From Megalonaias nervosa (Eukaryota; Mollusca; Bivalvia; Unionida; Unionidae): a stretch of DNA of 64,000 bases. Of the stretch, positions 25,302-34,650 are shown piece by piece; within the stretch, counting starts at the first letter, position 1; each line of letters starts with the position of its first letter. The stretch lies in the NCBI GenBank assembly GCA_016617855.1, contig JAECUM010005019.1, forward strand, positions 36,261 to 100,260. The letters are read 5' to 3'. The notes below the pieces were generated by a model. That model was not told the DNA's origin. It was given only the letters and a program-made list of their open reading frames with translations, and searched no databases. The translations under genes were made by a program, and so were the position numbers.

Positions 25302-28300
25302 AGTTTTGTTACATTTAAGAATAATACATGACTACTGATTCAGGTTGAAAATAACGTTTGTCTCTCATGCGCCGATAGACAACGCTACTTTTCTACAGCA
25401 CCGACTGTTCGTACATAAGCTAAAGTCTGTTTCCGAGACAACCTTTAACAAATACACTGCATGGAGATTCACCTTTCAATCGACATGTGCACTGGTCCAA
25501 AATTCGCACAGTTAAGCAGACAGTGTGTTCTCGTTAAATGCCGATATAGCAGCGAAAGCCAATATGTGTACATGCGACTAGCCAGGTTTTTTTTTTTTTT
25601 TAAATACACGGCGAACTTTTTGCAATCAGCCGAAAGCACAGAGAATAATGCTCTTCCTGAAATGCACTATAATTAACACGTGAGGAGTGGATTCGCTAGG
25701 CGTTTTCCATTTCACATTGACAAGTTTTTACAGTCACAAAGCGTAATAACAATCCCACCAGTTTCTATACTATACATGTTTTATATAAAATGTATATAGT
25801 TCTTGTAATATCTATATACAGTTTGTTGTATTAACTTCCATTTTTGTCATACATCTACATTTGTTTATACAGTTACGTATAATACAATTTTGATTCGTCT
25901 GTTTTGATTTTATATGATCTGCTTTTATTTCTTGACCTTGGGATGAAATGACGGCATTTTTGGTTGATTTTTGATTTGGTTGATATATTGTCATTCGTTA
26001 TAATATGGCCGGATACGGGTCATATTGCATACATTTGATTTAGCTGCTTGGTCAAATTATTAAATCAATTGAAATAAGGACGAACAAATTGCCTAAATGT
26101 TTTGCTGAGTTATTTCATTCAATTATAATGTACTTTTGTTTGTTGCTATTTGACATGTGCCTATTGCATCTTAAACTATAAGTTCGAAACTAAGAATAAT
26201 TTCAAAAGAGAAATCCGCTTCACCGCTACGTAACAAACAGTAGTAAGTGAAATCTTTTTATCCAGAATTACTCGGTTTCTTCCTTACCTGAACAGAACTA
26301 CCTTATCTTGCAATCAAGAAATCTCTTGCATTAACACAACTTACTGGACTACTTCTAGGCGGGTACGCTACTTAGATACGGTTCATCCTTTTCGGACCAC
26401 ATACATGTACAGCAATATGAACTATGGATTGCTGGCATACTGTTCGGAGATCCTCGGCGGGAAGTCATACGAGGATTTGATAAGGGAAACTATATACACG
26501 CCACTCGGGATGAGTCAGTCCAGCTTCCTCAAGTTCATCGGCCAGGACCATAATGACGTAGCACTAGGGTATGCCGATGACGAGGAAAATGGTGGAATCG
26601 TTCCCGTCCCTTATGAGCTTGACAGGTGAGACAAATAACTTCTGATGTGATACAATATTTACTAAAAGACGGAAGAGATGAGCAAATGCAGTTATATCGA
26701 ATCAAATTTTGCCTTTGAGGGAGATTTAATCTAATTAATTACAATTTTGAAGTTCGATCAGAACAGAAACTCATCACTAAAGAATAGTGAAGAGAATGTT
26801 TTTGTTAGAAATGGATGAATAGACCAGGGGCAGACCATTTACTTTAAGATGGGAAGGGGGCGACGGATGGCTCGAATTTTGTTATGAAACAAAAACATTC
26901 CAGCCTCAATTTAAAAAAAAAAAAAAATCCTATTCTTGCTCTGATTTTAAGAAAAGAAATTATATCCATTAGATTACAAGAATATATTACAGTGAGCTAA
27001 AATAAAAATACCGTGTTTCGAATGAACATCCCCCCTTCTTTACCCCCTTCCGTAAAGTAAATGGTCAGTCCCTTGTGTCAAAATATAAATATGCTTTAGA
27101 GAACTCAAACTGCTTAAATTTAATATGCTTTGAAAATAACATTTTCAAAAAATATAGAAATGATTATAAAAATCATATACAGAATTATTTGATCAACACA
27201 ACGTTATTGGCAACTGCTCACAGTTCAAAATATTTTAACTAGAAAATAATGTTATTTGGCATAATTATGCAACAATTTTCCAACAGAGAATTCTGACCAA
27301 CACCTCTGTGCAGTATTCTGAGGATAATGACCGTCTGACAGGCTAAGACAGTAGTTATGTATTTGACAGTTCTGTATAATTTGACCTTGGTGCAGGTTAA
27401 GGTCAAGGTGAAAGTATGAATGTCAGCAACGGCCTATATCAAAATCCAGCAACGGCCAGAGCGTGGCCAAGTGATGCACACTAATAAAAAAACGTAACCA
27501 CTGAAGACGATAAACCTGAGATATCATCAATTTTTAGCACATATAAGTTAATTTGCAGTCTTGATAACACAGGATGTGGGGAGAAAATGGTGGGTCCACT
27601 GGGATAGTGAGTAACGCTGTTGACATGACTAAATGGTTGATGTTTCATCTGTCCGGGGGGAAGAACCAACATGGTCAAACGGTAGTGGAGCAGATCATAT
27701 TAGACAGTATGTACAAGAGTAGGATGGTCATACAGTCATCATCTATAGAAGCTGCTATCCATCGTCCGAAGACACCCGTTACACTCACTGAAGTAAGCTA
27801 TGACTTCGGAATCAGAGATGGATTCTACAGGGGTAAGCAAACTGCAACGTTCTGGAGCCTTTTTCATTTATGTGTTTTTTTTAATAAATTCAAAATGAAA
27901 ACAAATTGGTATGGGAGTGTAGACGTAGTTATGTTTGTTATAGCGACAAGTAAGTATACGGGCATGATTTTATATTGTACTGTTCCCGCTATGCACCTAG
28001 AAAACCTCGAAAGGAAACAAAAATATTTGTCTATAACCACTTATGAGAATATGGCGAATAGTTTAATTTGGAACGCGTTGCGAACTCATATATTTGAATT
28101 GACAGAAAATAACAGCTTAGAATCAGTTAGGGCAATTTAACCATTTCGGACCTTTCGATATTTCTTACTTATCTTACAAATGATCTATTACATAGTAGGA
28201 AGTAGGACATTGTAAAGGATGGATTATCTACAACATCACTTATCTTGTACTACCCGACCAAAATATCATAGCGGGGTTTATGACATTGATAATAGTTACA

Positions 28301-31300
28301 TTAAGTTGACCGCTTCGGTGGCCTAAGTAGTTAGAGCGTCCGCCTCGGGTGCGGAAGGTCGCGGGTTCGAACTCCGGCTGAGTCATAGTAAAGACTTATA
28401 AAAACGGTACTAGCAGCTGCCTCGCTTGGCGCTCAGGATTAAGAGTTTAGTGTTAGGATTGGTCGGCCTGGTGTCAGGATAATGTGATTGGGTGGGACAT
28501 GATGCTACATGTCTGCGGCATGATGATCCAGTGCCATCACCATAAACTGCTACGCTACAGACATAGTAGCAACATGACTGAAAAATTGTTAAAGCTACGT
28601 TAAAAATCCAATTCACACGCACAGTTGCGTTAGGTTCATTTAGATACAAGCAGATGTCATAGAATCGTATGGTGAATTGGCGCCAACTAATCTTACCAGA
28701 AGGCGAGGATCATGGACTGCATGCAGATGAAGGTTTCACTCTGTACAGATAATTTTGCATGAACAAAACTATTTTTCCTGACTTTCAACCTGAGTCTATT
28801 TCATTTGACCTTCAACTTTACTATTATTTTGTGGGCTTGTGGTAGAAGTGTTGGTTTACTTGCGTTTCCGTTCAAGTCTTGATACTTTAAAAGTTCACCG
28901 TTGGATCTTGATATCGGAGAAAAGCGTTTCTTAAAATATCACGACATTTGATCTTTATTGCATTATTGCTATGTTACGTACCTTTTTAAACCCATTTCAT
29001 AATTTTGTATATTACACACAGGTGTTATTACAACTGGAACAAATTTGAATTGTAAGCCACACTGCGTAATATTCGTTATCATGTACATTTTCATATTTTT
29101 CTTATACAAAATACAAGGTGGTCTCATCAGCTTTGATCTGAGATCTATCGGCTTGAATATGGAGTCTGAAACTATGACCTCTATACAACCTATGACTTTT
29201 GACCAACAATATCCATATGTTGTGTGTATCTTGACTTCTTGTGTGTATCTTGATTTGTGGTAGCAAAAAGACTTTGATTGTCAATATTCGGACACAATAC
29301 ACAGACACAAACATATGAAAGGGCCACGCCTACTTTAACTATATGTTTTTAATATAACAAGGACAGTAAATACAGCTTCCGCGGCCTTTGAAATGCGGGG
29401 AGGAGGGAGTATTCAAGTATAGGCCCCATAATTCCAAGTTTTATTACTTTGGTAGGGGTGGGTGAGCATTTTTGAAATTTGTTCATGGGGACCCTAAGTT
29501 TGAAGTTAAGCCACTGAATATATTCTATTAATTTCCATAGATTTTATCTGACTTTTTGGAATTGTCCAACATGTCTTGTAATTATTTTTCATAGTTACTC
29601 TTAGATACCCTTCTGGAAGTCATCTTATAAACATTATGGGTCTTCACCAGTGCTAAACAGAAAAAGTTCTGACGATGTAAATTCAAACTGAATGTCCTAC
29701 AGGTTATCGTCACTAGAGGTTTTCACCTAATTTTGTCGCGCCAGCGTTGAGACCAATAAGTTGGTCGCCTTTTTATTTTATAAAAAAGAAAAATAATTTT
29801 TTGACATGACTTGTGGTGGAGAACAACCGTATTAAGACCGAATCCATGTGGACGGTCCTATCCTTACAAAAGTAATGATTATTGGGACGATCGCTACCTA
29901 TCAATAAATTTATTTTGACTGAACTTTTCATCCTTACGTCAAGTATAATCCTTTGTCGGTTGATCAAAGTCATTAAATCCTTTTGAACACTAACTTTTTG
30001 GTATAAATCCCTATCAGAACAGAATACCCGTGTATTCAGTGGATGCTGGCCTGGGTTTTTGAACCGCTGAAGCAGTTGCACCCCAGGCAAGAGAAACGCG
30101 TTTGAAGCTTCCAGCAAGGCTTTTGTTCTTCAGAGGTGGACGGTCAACATGCGTTCCTCTTGCCTTGGGGTGATGTTGCTTTCCAAGTCTGCAACAGCCA
30201 TGTCAAATTCGAGGTCAACAGCCGCTAATTGCACGAATATTCTGTTCTGACAAGGATGAATACTATAAAGTAACTGTTCTAAACGATTTAATTTAATTCC
30301 GTGGATCAATGGACGAGAAATGAAAATGCAGTCTCGATAGAAAGGTCTGTCGAAATAATATTTATTAATTAGGAGCGGTGGGCCTAATAATTCCTTTTTT
30401 ACGGTTCGGACCGCCCCCATTGAGTTCGTCTTAGTCCTGTTGTTCTCCGTCACAAGTTATGTCTTATAAATATAAACAACGACGGGGAGAGCAACTTGAT
30501 GGTCTAGCCCAGAGGTCTCAAACAGGCGGCCCGCCAAGCCGTATCCTGTGGCCCTCAAAATGATTGGTGTCACAAGGTGTCATTGGAAATAACAAAGGTG
30601 GTGCGGCCTGTGGGCCATCGTAAATACCCTCATGCGGCCCTAAGGGTGGTTTCAGTTTGCGACCCATGGTCTACCCAACGCTGGACAGCTTCAGTCAAAA
30701 TTTTGAAAAATACTTTCAGGTTACAGAATTCTACGGCATACAGGAACAACGTTTGGCTTTTCTTCGCTCCTCACTCTTTTCCCGGAAATGAACGTGGGTA
30801 TATTTACCGCTATGAGTGGCGAGGATGAGAATTACGTTTTCCGTGGACTTCTACACAGCTATTTAGCAGATATCGCAATAGATGAGGATCAACCCTGGCT
30901 GAATGAAACTACCATTTGCACGTTCCCTGAGCCATGGTATCGCGCAGCTCCATCGTCCCGTCACCAAATCAATCGCAACCACCATCCCACACACGCACTT
31001 TCAACGTATGAAGGCACGTATCATAATAGCGCTTTCGGAGATTTGAAAGTTTCCTTTAACAGTACCATCGCTCAGCTTCAAATGACTTACGGGAAAGGAC
31101 TGTGGACTCTCTATCCACTTATTCATCATGACTCTTTCTATGGCGAAGGCCAAGGCCTCATCAGCAAACTAATTGATGTCTCCCCAGTCAGTTTCAAGGT
31201 AGCTGGAAGCGGAAGTGATGTGCATGCCACATCCGTTGAGATTCCAGATTTTGAATCAAATGCACCCCCCGTGTTTCAAAAACAGACTTCATCCGGAGGA

Positions 31301-31318
31301 TCGGCGATTGTAGGCTGA
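17432..31318 (+). CDS. Secreted serine beta-lactamase-like protein, six exons, 531 aa
   Basis: Coding exons 17432-17530, 22424-22623, 24354-24524, 26359-26625, 27573-27832 and 30720-31318 total 1596 bases, and all five introns are GT-AG. Phases match at each junction. Residues 1-19 are a hydrophobic signal peptide ending near VAQD. The catalytic domain has SNSK at 82-85 (nucleophile Ser82, Lys85), YSN at 174-176 and HTG at 339-341, the three motifs of class C beta-lactamases and DD-peptidases. From about residue 405 the STYEGTYHNSAFGDL segment matches the DUF3471-type carboxyl domain of this family. The start is the first ATG before the signal peptide, with purine at -3. Metazoan relatives include mitochondrial LACTB and secreted mollusc proteins such as the oyster shell-matrix protein gigasin-6. 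The signal peptide favours the secreted group. Substrate is unknown. No disabling change is seen. Confidence 0.88.
18120..18372 (-). mobile_element. SINE B (tRNA-headed), minus orientation
   Basis: Read on the minus strand it starts with a tRNA-like head (GGCCGAGTGGTCTAAAG A box near 18360, with a B-box-like GTTCGAGT-type region near 18290). It runs through the TTCTCGTGGGTCGG and TGGCCGCCATGTATAGCC body to a GGCGTTAAACCCTATAAC-AAC tail. Direct repeats gacaggtga at 18111-18119 and 18373-18381 are its target duplication. Seven or more copies of this family occur in the window. Confidence 0.9.
19470..19640. repeat. 44-bp tandem repeat, about 3.9 copies
   Basis: Units GTATTTTATGGCTATTATAT... start at 19470, 19514 and 19558, with a partial fourth at 19602. 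Confidence 0.9.
19892..20161 (+). pseudogene. Decayed DNA polymerase B fragment
   Basis: The last 58 codons (about 19985-20161) read YIDSFERFDETKLLEQ, then FFKSKL, then YTQAIFVWVKFGY and LVDWQDLYL. This order (Y-DS-E-F-ET-LP, Y-A-VW--F, DY-DLYL) is characteristic of the exonuclease-to-palm region of protein-primed or virus/Polinton-type family-B DNA polymerases. The fragment stops right after DLYL, before the catalytic aspartates, and nothing upstream gives an intact amino end. It is a fossil inside intron 1. The family is not the same as the polymerase at 51285, as judged from motif wording. Confidence 0.6.
20201..20552 (-). mobile_element. SINE A (tRNA-headed), minus orientation
   Basis: The minus strand begins with GGTGGCCTTGTGGTTAGAGCG (A box) and a CGGATGCGGGAGGTCGCGAGC anticodon/T-arm region near 20510. 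It continues with the shared body AGGAGCTGCCTCGCTTGGC and ends with a CGATATAACTAAATAAA tail joined to a (TC)n(AC)n run. Direct repeats gcgtttcagaca (20189-20200) and gcgtttcaggca (20553-20564) differ at one base and mark the insertion. Confidence 0.9.
20778..22043 (+). mobile_element. 5'-truncated RTE-like LINE with hexamer tail
   Basis: The 12-bp direct repeat gtaaaataggct flanks the insertion at 20766-20777 and 22044-22055. Bases 20778-20812 are filler matching, in inverted orientation, a site about 0.9 kb upstream. LINE sequence proper starts near 20813 inside the reverse transcriptase. The stop codon at 22001-22003 is itself the first three bases of a (TAAGTC)6.7 tail, so there is essentially no 3' UTR. 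That feature, with the motif layout, suggests the RTE group. Confidence 0.85.
20840..22003 (+). pseudogene. Reverse transcriptase, carboxyl two thirds
   Basis: From about 20843 one frame reads RNIIEQSLEHQQRLTINFVD, the start of the palm. A one-base shift near 20925-20932 moves the frame, and from 20935 the sequence is open for 356 codons: DFDSIYRESLW (first catalytic Asp), ETGVRQGCILSPFLF, DLDFADDIAHLG (catalytic FADD near 21225), GLRISGNKTK and FTYLGSTLTNDGD. The thumb/tail region has CETWKTSARIARKLHVAQQQW, and RLRFAGHVLRQ leads to the RRRRN end. It copies its own RNA into DNA at the insertion site in active relatives. Here the endonuclease half is missing, so this copy is dead. Its GC content is clearly higher than that of its surroundings. 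Confidence 0.88.
22424..22623 (+). CDS. Beta-lactamase-like gene, exon 2 (SxxK nucleophile)
   Basis: Acceptor tttatttttaag precedes it and donor gtaagt follows, leaving phase 2. It encodes residues 34 to 100, including PGLSVAVVKGGKVLLAKGYG, the usual first strand pair of the fold, and VASNSKAF with the catalytic Ser and Lys. The frame is open further upstream to 22349, but that part is intronic. Confidence 0.9.
22624..24353 (+). other. Intron 2 with MITE and microsatellites
   Basis: It holds the inverted-repeat element at 23136-23339, (CTA)n at about 23649-23683, (TA)n at about 24150-24207 and (ATT)n at about 24265-24309. Nothing else is recognised. Confidence 0.75.
23136..23339. mobile_element. 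MITE-like inverted-repeat element, about 204 bp
   Basis: The left half (GCAATATCGTCGAGCCATCC, CGTATAACGCGG, CTCAGTTGATT) is matched in the same order by the reverse complement of the right half (GCAATATTGTGAAATCGTCC, CGTATAACGCGG, GTCAGTTGATT). Arms are about 80-90 bp with a short AT-rich loop. No coding capacity. Confidence 0.75.
24354..24524 (+). CDS. Beta-lactamase-like gene, exon 3
   Basis: Acceptor ttttaattatag and donor gtacct flank it, phase 2 on both sides. It encodes residues 100-157 with the family-typical TIRDLMCHASGLPSYN segment (RDLLSHTSGL-like). The ORF that opens through the preceding (ATT)n run as poly-leucine is not part of the protein. Confidence 0.9.
24915..25310 (+). mobile_element. 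SINE A, plus orientation, in intron 3
   Basis: The head GCTGGCCTATGTGGTTAGAGCG is a good RNA polymerase III A box; the B-box part is degraded. It is followed by the shared body GCAGCTGCCTCGCTTGGCGC, the GACTGGGTGGGACATGATG core and the GTTAAAGCTACATTAAAAATCC tail, then (CT)27 and (CA)n runs that form its 3' simple tail. Confidence 0.9.
25311..26358. other. Remainder of intron 3, nothing recognised
   Basis: AT-rich sequence without further repeats or conserved ORFs that I can see. Confidence 0.6.
26359..26625 (+). CDS. Beta-lactamase-like gene, exon 4 (YxN motif)
   Basis: Acceptor gactacttctag and donor gtgaga flank it, phase 2 on both sides. It encodes residues 157-246. YMYSNMNYGLLAY supplies the YSN motif, and YTPLGMSQSSF is the usual LGM segment after it. 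Confidence 0.92.
26626..27572. other. Intron 4, nothing recognised
   Basis: It contains two short purine/pyrimidine runs around 26860-27060, with related ctttacttta and atttactttaag phrases in inverted orientation (about 26838 and 27050), perhaps ends of a short decayed repeat. Confidence 0.5.
27573..27832 (+). CDS. Beta-lactamase-like gene, exon 5
   Basis: Acceptor ttgataacacag and donor gtaagc flank it; the exon enters in phase 2 and leaves in phase 1. It encodes residues 246-333, including GGSTGIVSNAVDMTKWLMFH, equivalent to the AGSI-SNA-DMAKW segment of the family. The frame stays open for another 100 codons past the donor, so intron retention would add an unrelated tail ending at 28140. 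Confidence 0.9.
28312..28620 (+). mobile_element. SINE A, plus orientation, in intron 5
   Basis: This is the best preserved tRNA-like head of the family: GGTGGCCTAAGTAGTTAGAG (A box) and GGTCGCGGGTTCGAACTCC (B box) near 28320-28375. The body is the same as in the copies at 20201, 24915 and 43530, ending at TTAAAAATCCAATTCACACG. There is no CCA end and no closed acceptor stem, so it is a SINE and not a functional tRNA gene. Confidence 0.92.
29803..30463. mobile_element. Large diverged palindrome with coding-like arms, 661 bp
   Basis: The ends are inverted repeats matching at 22 of 25 positions (from GACATGACTTGTGGTGGAGA on the left). Similarity between the left arm (to about 30103) and the reverse complement of the right arm (from about 30151) continues throughout at lower identity; both contain CAGAACAGAATA and GGCAAGAG-AACGC at matching places. 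The minus strand of the right arm is open for 107 codons (30453-30130). The left arm read on the plus strand gives a related peptide with stops. Origin unknown; probably a foldback transposon. Confidence 0.75.
30510..30668. mobile_element. hAT-type MITE just before exon 6
   Basis: The left end CAGAGGTCTCAAAC and the reverse complement of the right end CATGGGTCGCAAAC match at 11 of 14 positions. They resemble the widespread CAG-GGTCTCAAAC ends of hAT transposons, with the usual GCGGCCCGC next to them. Octamers gtctagcc (30502-30509) and gtctaccc (30669-30676) are the 8-bp target duplication with one difference. No transposase. Confidence 0.85.
30720..31318 (+). CDS. Beta-lactamase-like gene, exon 6 (HTG motif, C-terminal domain, stop)
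   Basis: Acceptor atactttcag joins in phase 1 and the exon ends with TGA at 31316-31318. It begins YRILRHTGTTFGFSSLLTLF, carrying the third active-site motif HTG, then GIFTAMSG. The second half is the DUF3471-like domain. No good AATAAA follows within 150 bases. An hAT-type MITE lies only 51 bp before this exon. Confidence 0.92.
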
Positions 31319-31446
31319 AATCTACCACTGTCATATTTTGATTCATTCCAATACTGAATTATAAAGTCTATACTAAAAATATTGCTCTTTAATATGGTTA
31401 TAGTATTTTGTTTCCACTGGCTTGATTTCATACAAATATTCACACA

Positions 31447-31514
<68 letters not shown>

Positions 31515-33698
31515 TATATATATATCACATGTATTAAAATAACATGGCTTTAAAAGTGTTGATAAAAAGAAATTTGACATACCAATACTGTTGGTATATC
31601 TAATTGGGATCTGCTCACCATGGCGCACTAATACACATGTATAAACGTTGATTCAACAGTAGGCAACGGCTTCTATACTCTAAATCAGTGACGAATTTCC
31701 ATTGATTTATCGTTAACAACAGAAGAAACTGAAAAGAAAAATAGTAATCCCTGTTTCTTAATGAATTAACACGGTACTCGATTTCATCGAAATCTGTTTT
31801 GACCCACCCACCCCCGTGCGTAAGGAACAAAATACTTGGAAATATGTGGAGTGAGAGAGAAAAAATTATGGCGTGATGAAACCCTTGAAACTGAACTTGC
31901 ACAAAGAAACCATCAGTGACCTTGGTCGTCGTAAAGGTATGTGTACACGTTCTATGCGATTTATCTACATTGTTCGCAATACCGATGATGCACAGTTGCA
32001 ATAGCCTGTTGAGACTGAACTAGAAATTTTTTGGTTAGGGGCACACAGACACACATACTGTAATCGTTTTAATGCTCCTTTTTTAAACCTATAATAAAAC
32101 AGATTATGTTTAATATTAAAATGTCTGAAGGTCGCTCGCCCTCCCCTTTTTCTCACTGATAGTAGGTCAGACAGCTGACTAATCGACCAAAAGAGAAACA
32201 TACGGATGGATAATAAATAAAATAACCTTATGGTAAGTCTCCACAACCCCTTCCACCCACTCTGTTGGTTGGTCTGTCAGCATATCTGTTTTACCAGTCT
32301 CTGTCTGTCCATCTGTCTGTCTGTATCTGTCTGTCTCAGATACGGGCTTAGATCCGTGGATAAACTAGCTTAACGAATTTTCGCTTGTGTCATGCGACAA
32401 TGTTTCTGGGTTATGAATAATGGTAAAAATTACAGACAAACCGACACAAAAAATGGGAGAAGAGAGGGATGAAGGATAAAAACAATCTTATGGTCGGTAG
32501 CAATGCTAATTAAAGTACAATAATGATTTACATCAACTATAAATACATTAAAAGTTTAAATTACCTCCTGTTGGATCGTGACTTCACTTAGTTGATATTC
32601 CCTACTCGTTTAAATAAATTCGCAGGTATGTGAATGGCTGCGCGTTCTGTGTTCAATACGCTAACCAAGCTGTGTTTGTAGTGCTCTACTTTCTTCATTT
32701 AAATCATCTTTCGGATTTAAATCATCAGTTTGTCTTTATATTTATGTAATCAATACGAATGAAAATAGAAGCTCAAAAAAGAAAATGAGCAAATTATCAA
32801 TTTGCAAGCAGGGTTGTGAATCGCGGCAAAAAGTACAGAACTTCATTTTCTGGAGAACGCACTGGGCATATGTGTGAAGAGTTCGCTAACTCCCTCACTA
32901 CAGTTTCCTGTAGTAAATCTTAACTCTGTTGGAAATGCTAGTATGTGTATATGTATGTAGTATAAATAAAATATATGTATAGTTTCCTGGTTTCGTTTTA
33001 ATTAAAAGTTTCTACATCTCGTGGTATGTCAGTGAGACAGCGTACATACTATATAAGCACAAGATAAAACATGTCTGCAGACTTACAACAGGAACACTAA
33101 AGTTACACTATAAGTGTGAACGACTTCAAAAACGGAATGACTCTGATTGCTTAATTCTCTTCGTATAAACACAGTATACTGCGCCTGTATTTCGCAATAG
33201 ACCTCTTGTGACAAAATACACGACCAGTTCTGCGACGATTTGGCCTATTCATGTGACCTAGCCCAACCATTGGGAACATACAGAATCCTTCTAGAAGTGT
33301 TGAAATCCCATCAGCCACTGAGAAATTAAGCCATAGGCACCATTAAGTCTTCCTATTAAGATTATTATTAATTATCAACACATACGAAAACATCTATTTA
33401 TAGATCCTTTGCAATATTATGCTCTTAACAGACCCATGTCACATAGGCAAAACGAAATAAATATATTCTGTGCACATTACAGCCATAAATGAAAATTATA
33501 AAAATTATAAACATCATGTACCAGGAGTTACAAAAATAAAGATATGCATATAACTATATGTTTGTATCAGATCGTATTTTCATTATGACCTTTCGTGGTA
33601 TGTTTCAATCCAATACAGTACACATTATCCTTCCATCTAATGATTCACACAAAATACGTCGAATATATGGATGATTTTAAGGTTGTTATTTTAAACAT
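31319..33698. other. Downstream region and intergenic DNA
   Basis: It holds the 3' UTR of the beta-lactamase-like gene (end not defined), an (AT)n run at about 31448-31525 and a (CTGT)n-type run near 32285-32335. No other gene recognised. Confidence 0.6.
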
Positions 33699-34650
33699 TC
33701 ACTTACGAAGGACACTATACATACTAATCTTATGAAGACAGAAAAATAATTTCCGTTTTTCAAGTCATAGTTAACGATGACTAATTACAGTTTTCGATAG
33801 GCCAGGCGATGTTTTTTCAATACTGAAAAAAGATGCTAAAGAAACAAAACTTTTTCCATTGGTTCATTTTTTTTTTTTTGTGATTAGAAACTGGAAGAAA
33901 ACTTGAACTTGAATCGCCGCGAAATTCAACTTGGTTTTTATTTTTCTTTATGAGGTCTCAGTTTTTTTTTGTTAAGTTTTGTAGCTTGGAATTAATATAT
34001 GGTTGAAATTCATTATAGCTAATCACACGCTATAGTTTAATGATTTCCAGTATTTTAATTTAATGGAAACACATAAAACGTTTTCTGACTTTACCAGTTT
34101 CTTCCACCAATTAAAATGCCATTTCCCGTTGTTTTCCTCTCAGTTACCCTATCATCATTTTGTGAAATGTCAGCATAAGCATGACGATTCTATATAAAGA
34201 TTCACTTAAGAAAAACAACATATGTAATAATATTATGGAGACAGAAAAATAATTACCGTTTTTCAAGTCATAGGTAACGATGACTAATTACAGCTTTCAA
34301 TAGGTCAGGCTATATTTTTACAATACTGAAAAAGATGCTAAAGAATAAAAACTTTTGCAATTTGTTCAATTTTTTGTTATTAGATACTCTGGAAAAAACT
34401 TGAACTTAAATCGCCGCGAAATTCAACTTGTTTTTTTTTTTCTTTACGAAATCTCATAGTTTGTTTTTGCTAAGTTTTGTAGCTTGGAATTAATTTATGA
34501 TTGAAATTCATTATAGCTAATCACACGAAATAGTTTAATGATCTGCAGTATTTTAATTTAATGGAAACACAGAAAAACGTTTTTGACTTTATCAGTTTCT
34601 TCCACCAATTACAATGCCATTTGCCTTTGTTTTCCTCTCAGTTACCCTAT
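33699..34650 (+). repeat. Direct duplication, two copies of about 450 bp
   Basis: Copies at about 33699-34152 and 34202-34650 share in order ATTCACTTA, ACAGAAAAATAATT-CCG, CGATGACTAATTACAG, CTTGAA followed by ATCGCCGCGAAATTCAAC, TTGTAGCTTGGAATTAAT and TTCTTCCACCAATTA. The offset is about 503 bp at the start. Differences are scattered, so the duplication is not recent. No coding function seen. Confidence 0.85.

Noticed and set aside
27833..28140. Extension of beta-lactamase exon 5 to a stop at 28140
   Set aside because: A good GT donor at 27833 joins in phase to exon 6, which supplies the conserved HTG motif.
28319..28380. tRNA-like sequence with good A and B boxes
   Set aside because: The acceptor stem does not close and the sequence continues into the shared SINE A body, so it is a SINE head.
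29773..30453. Two consecutive minus-strand ORFs as a gene
   Set aside because: They are the two arms of a palindrome; one arm has stops on its equivalent strand and no family was recognised.
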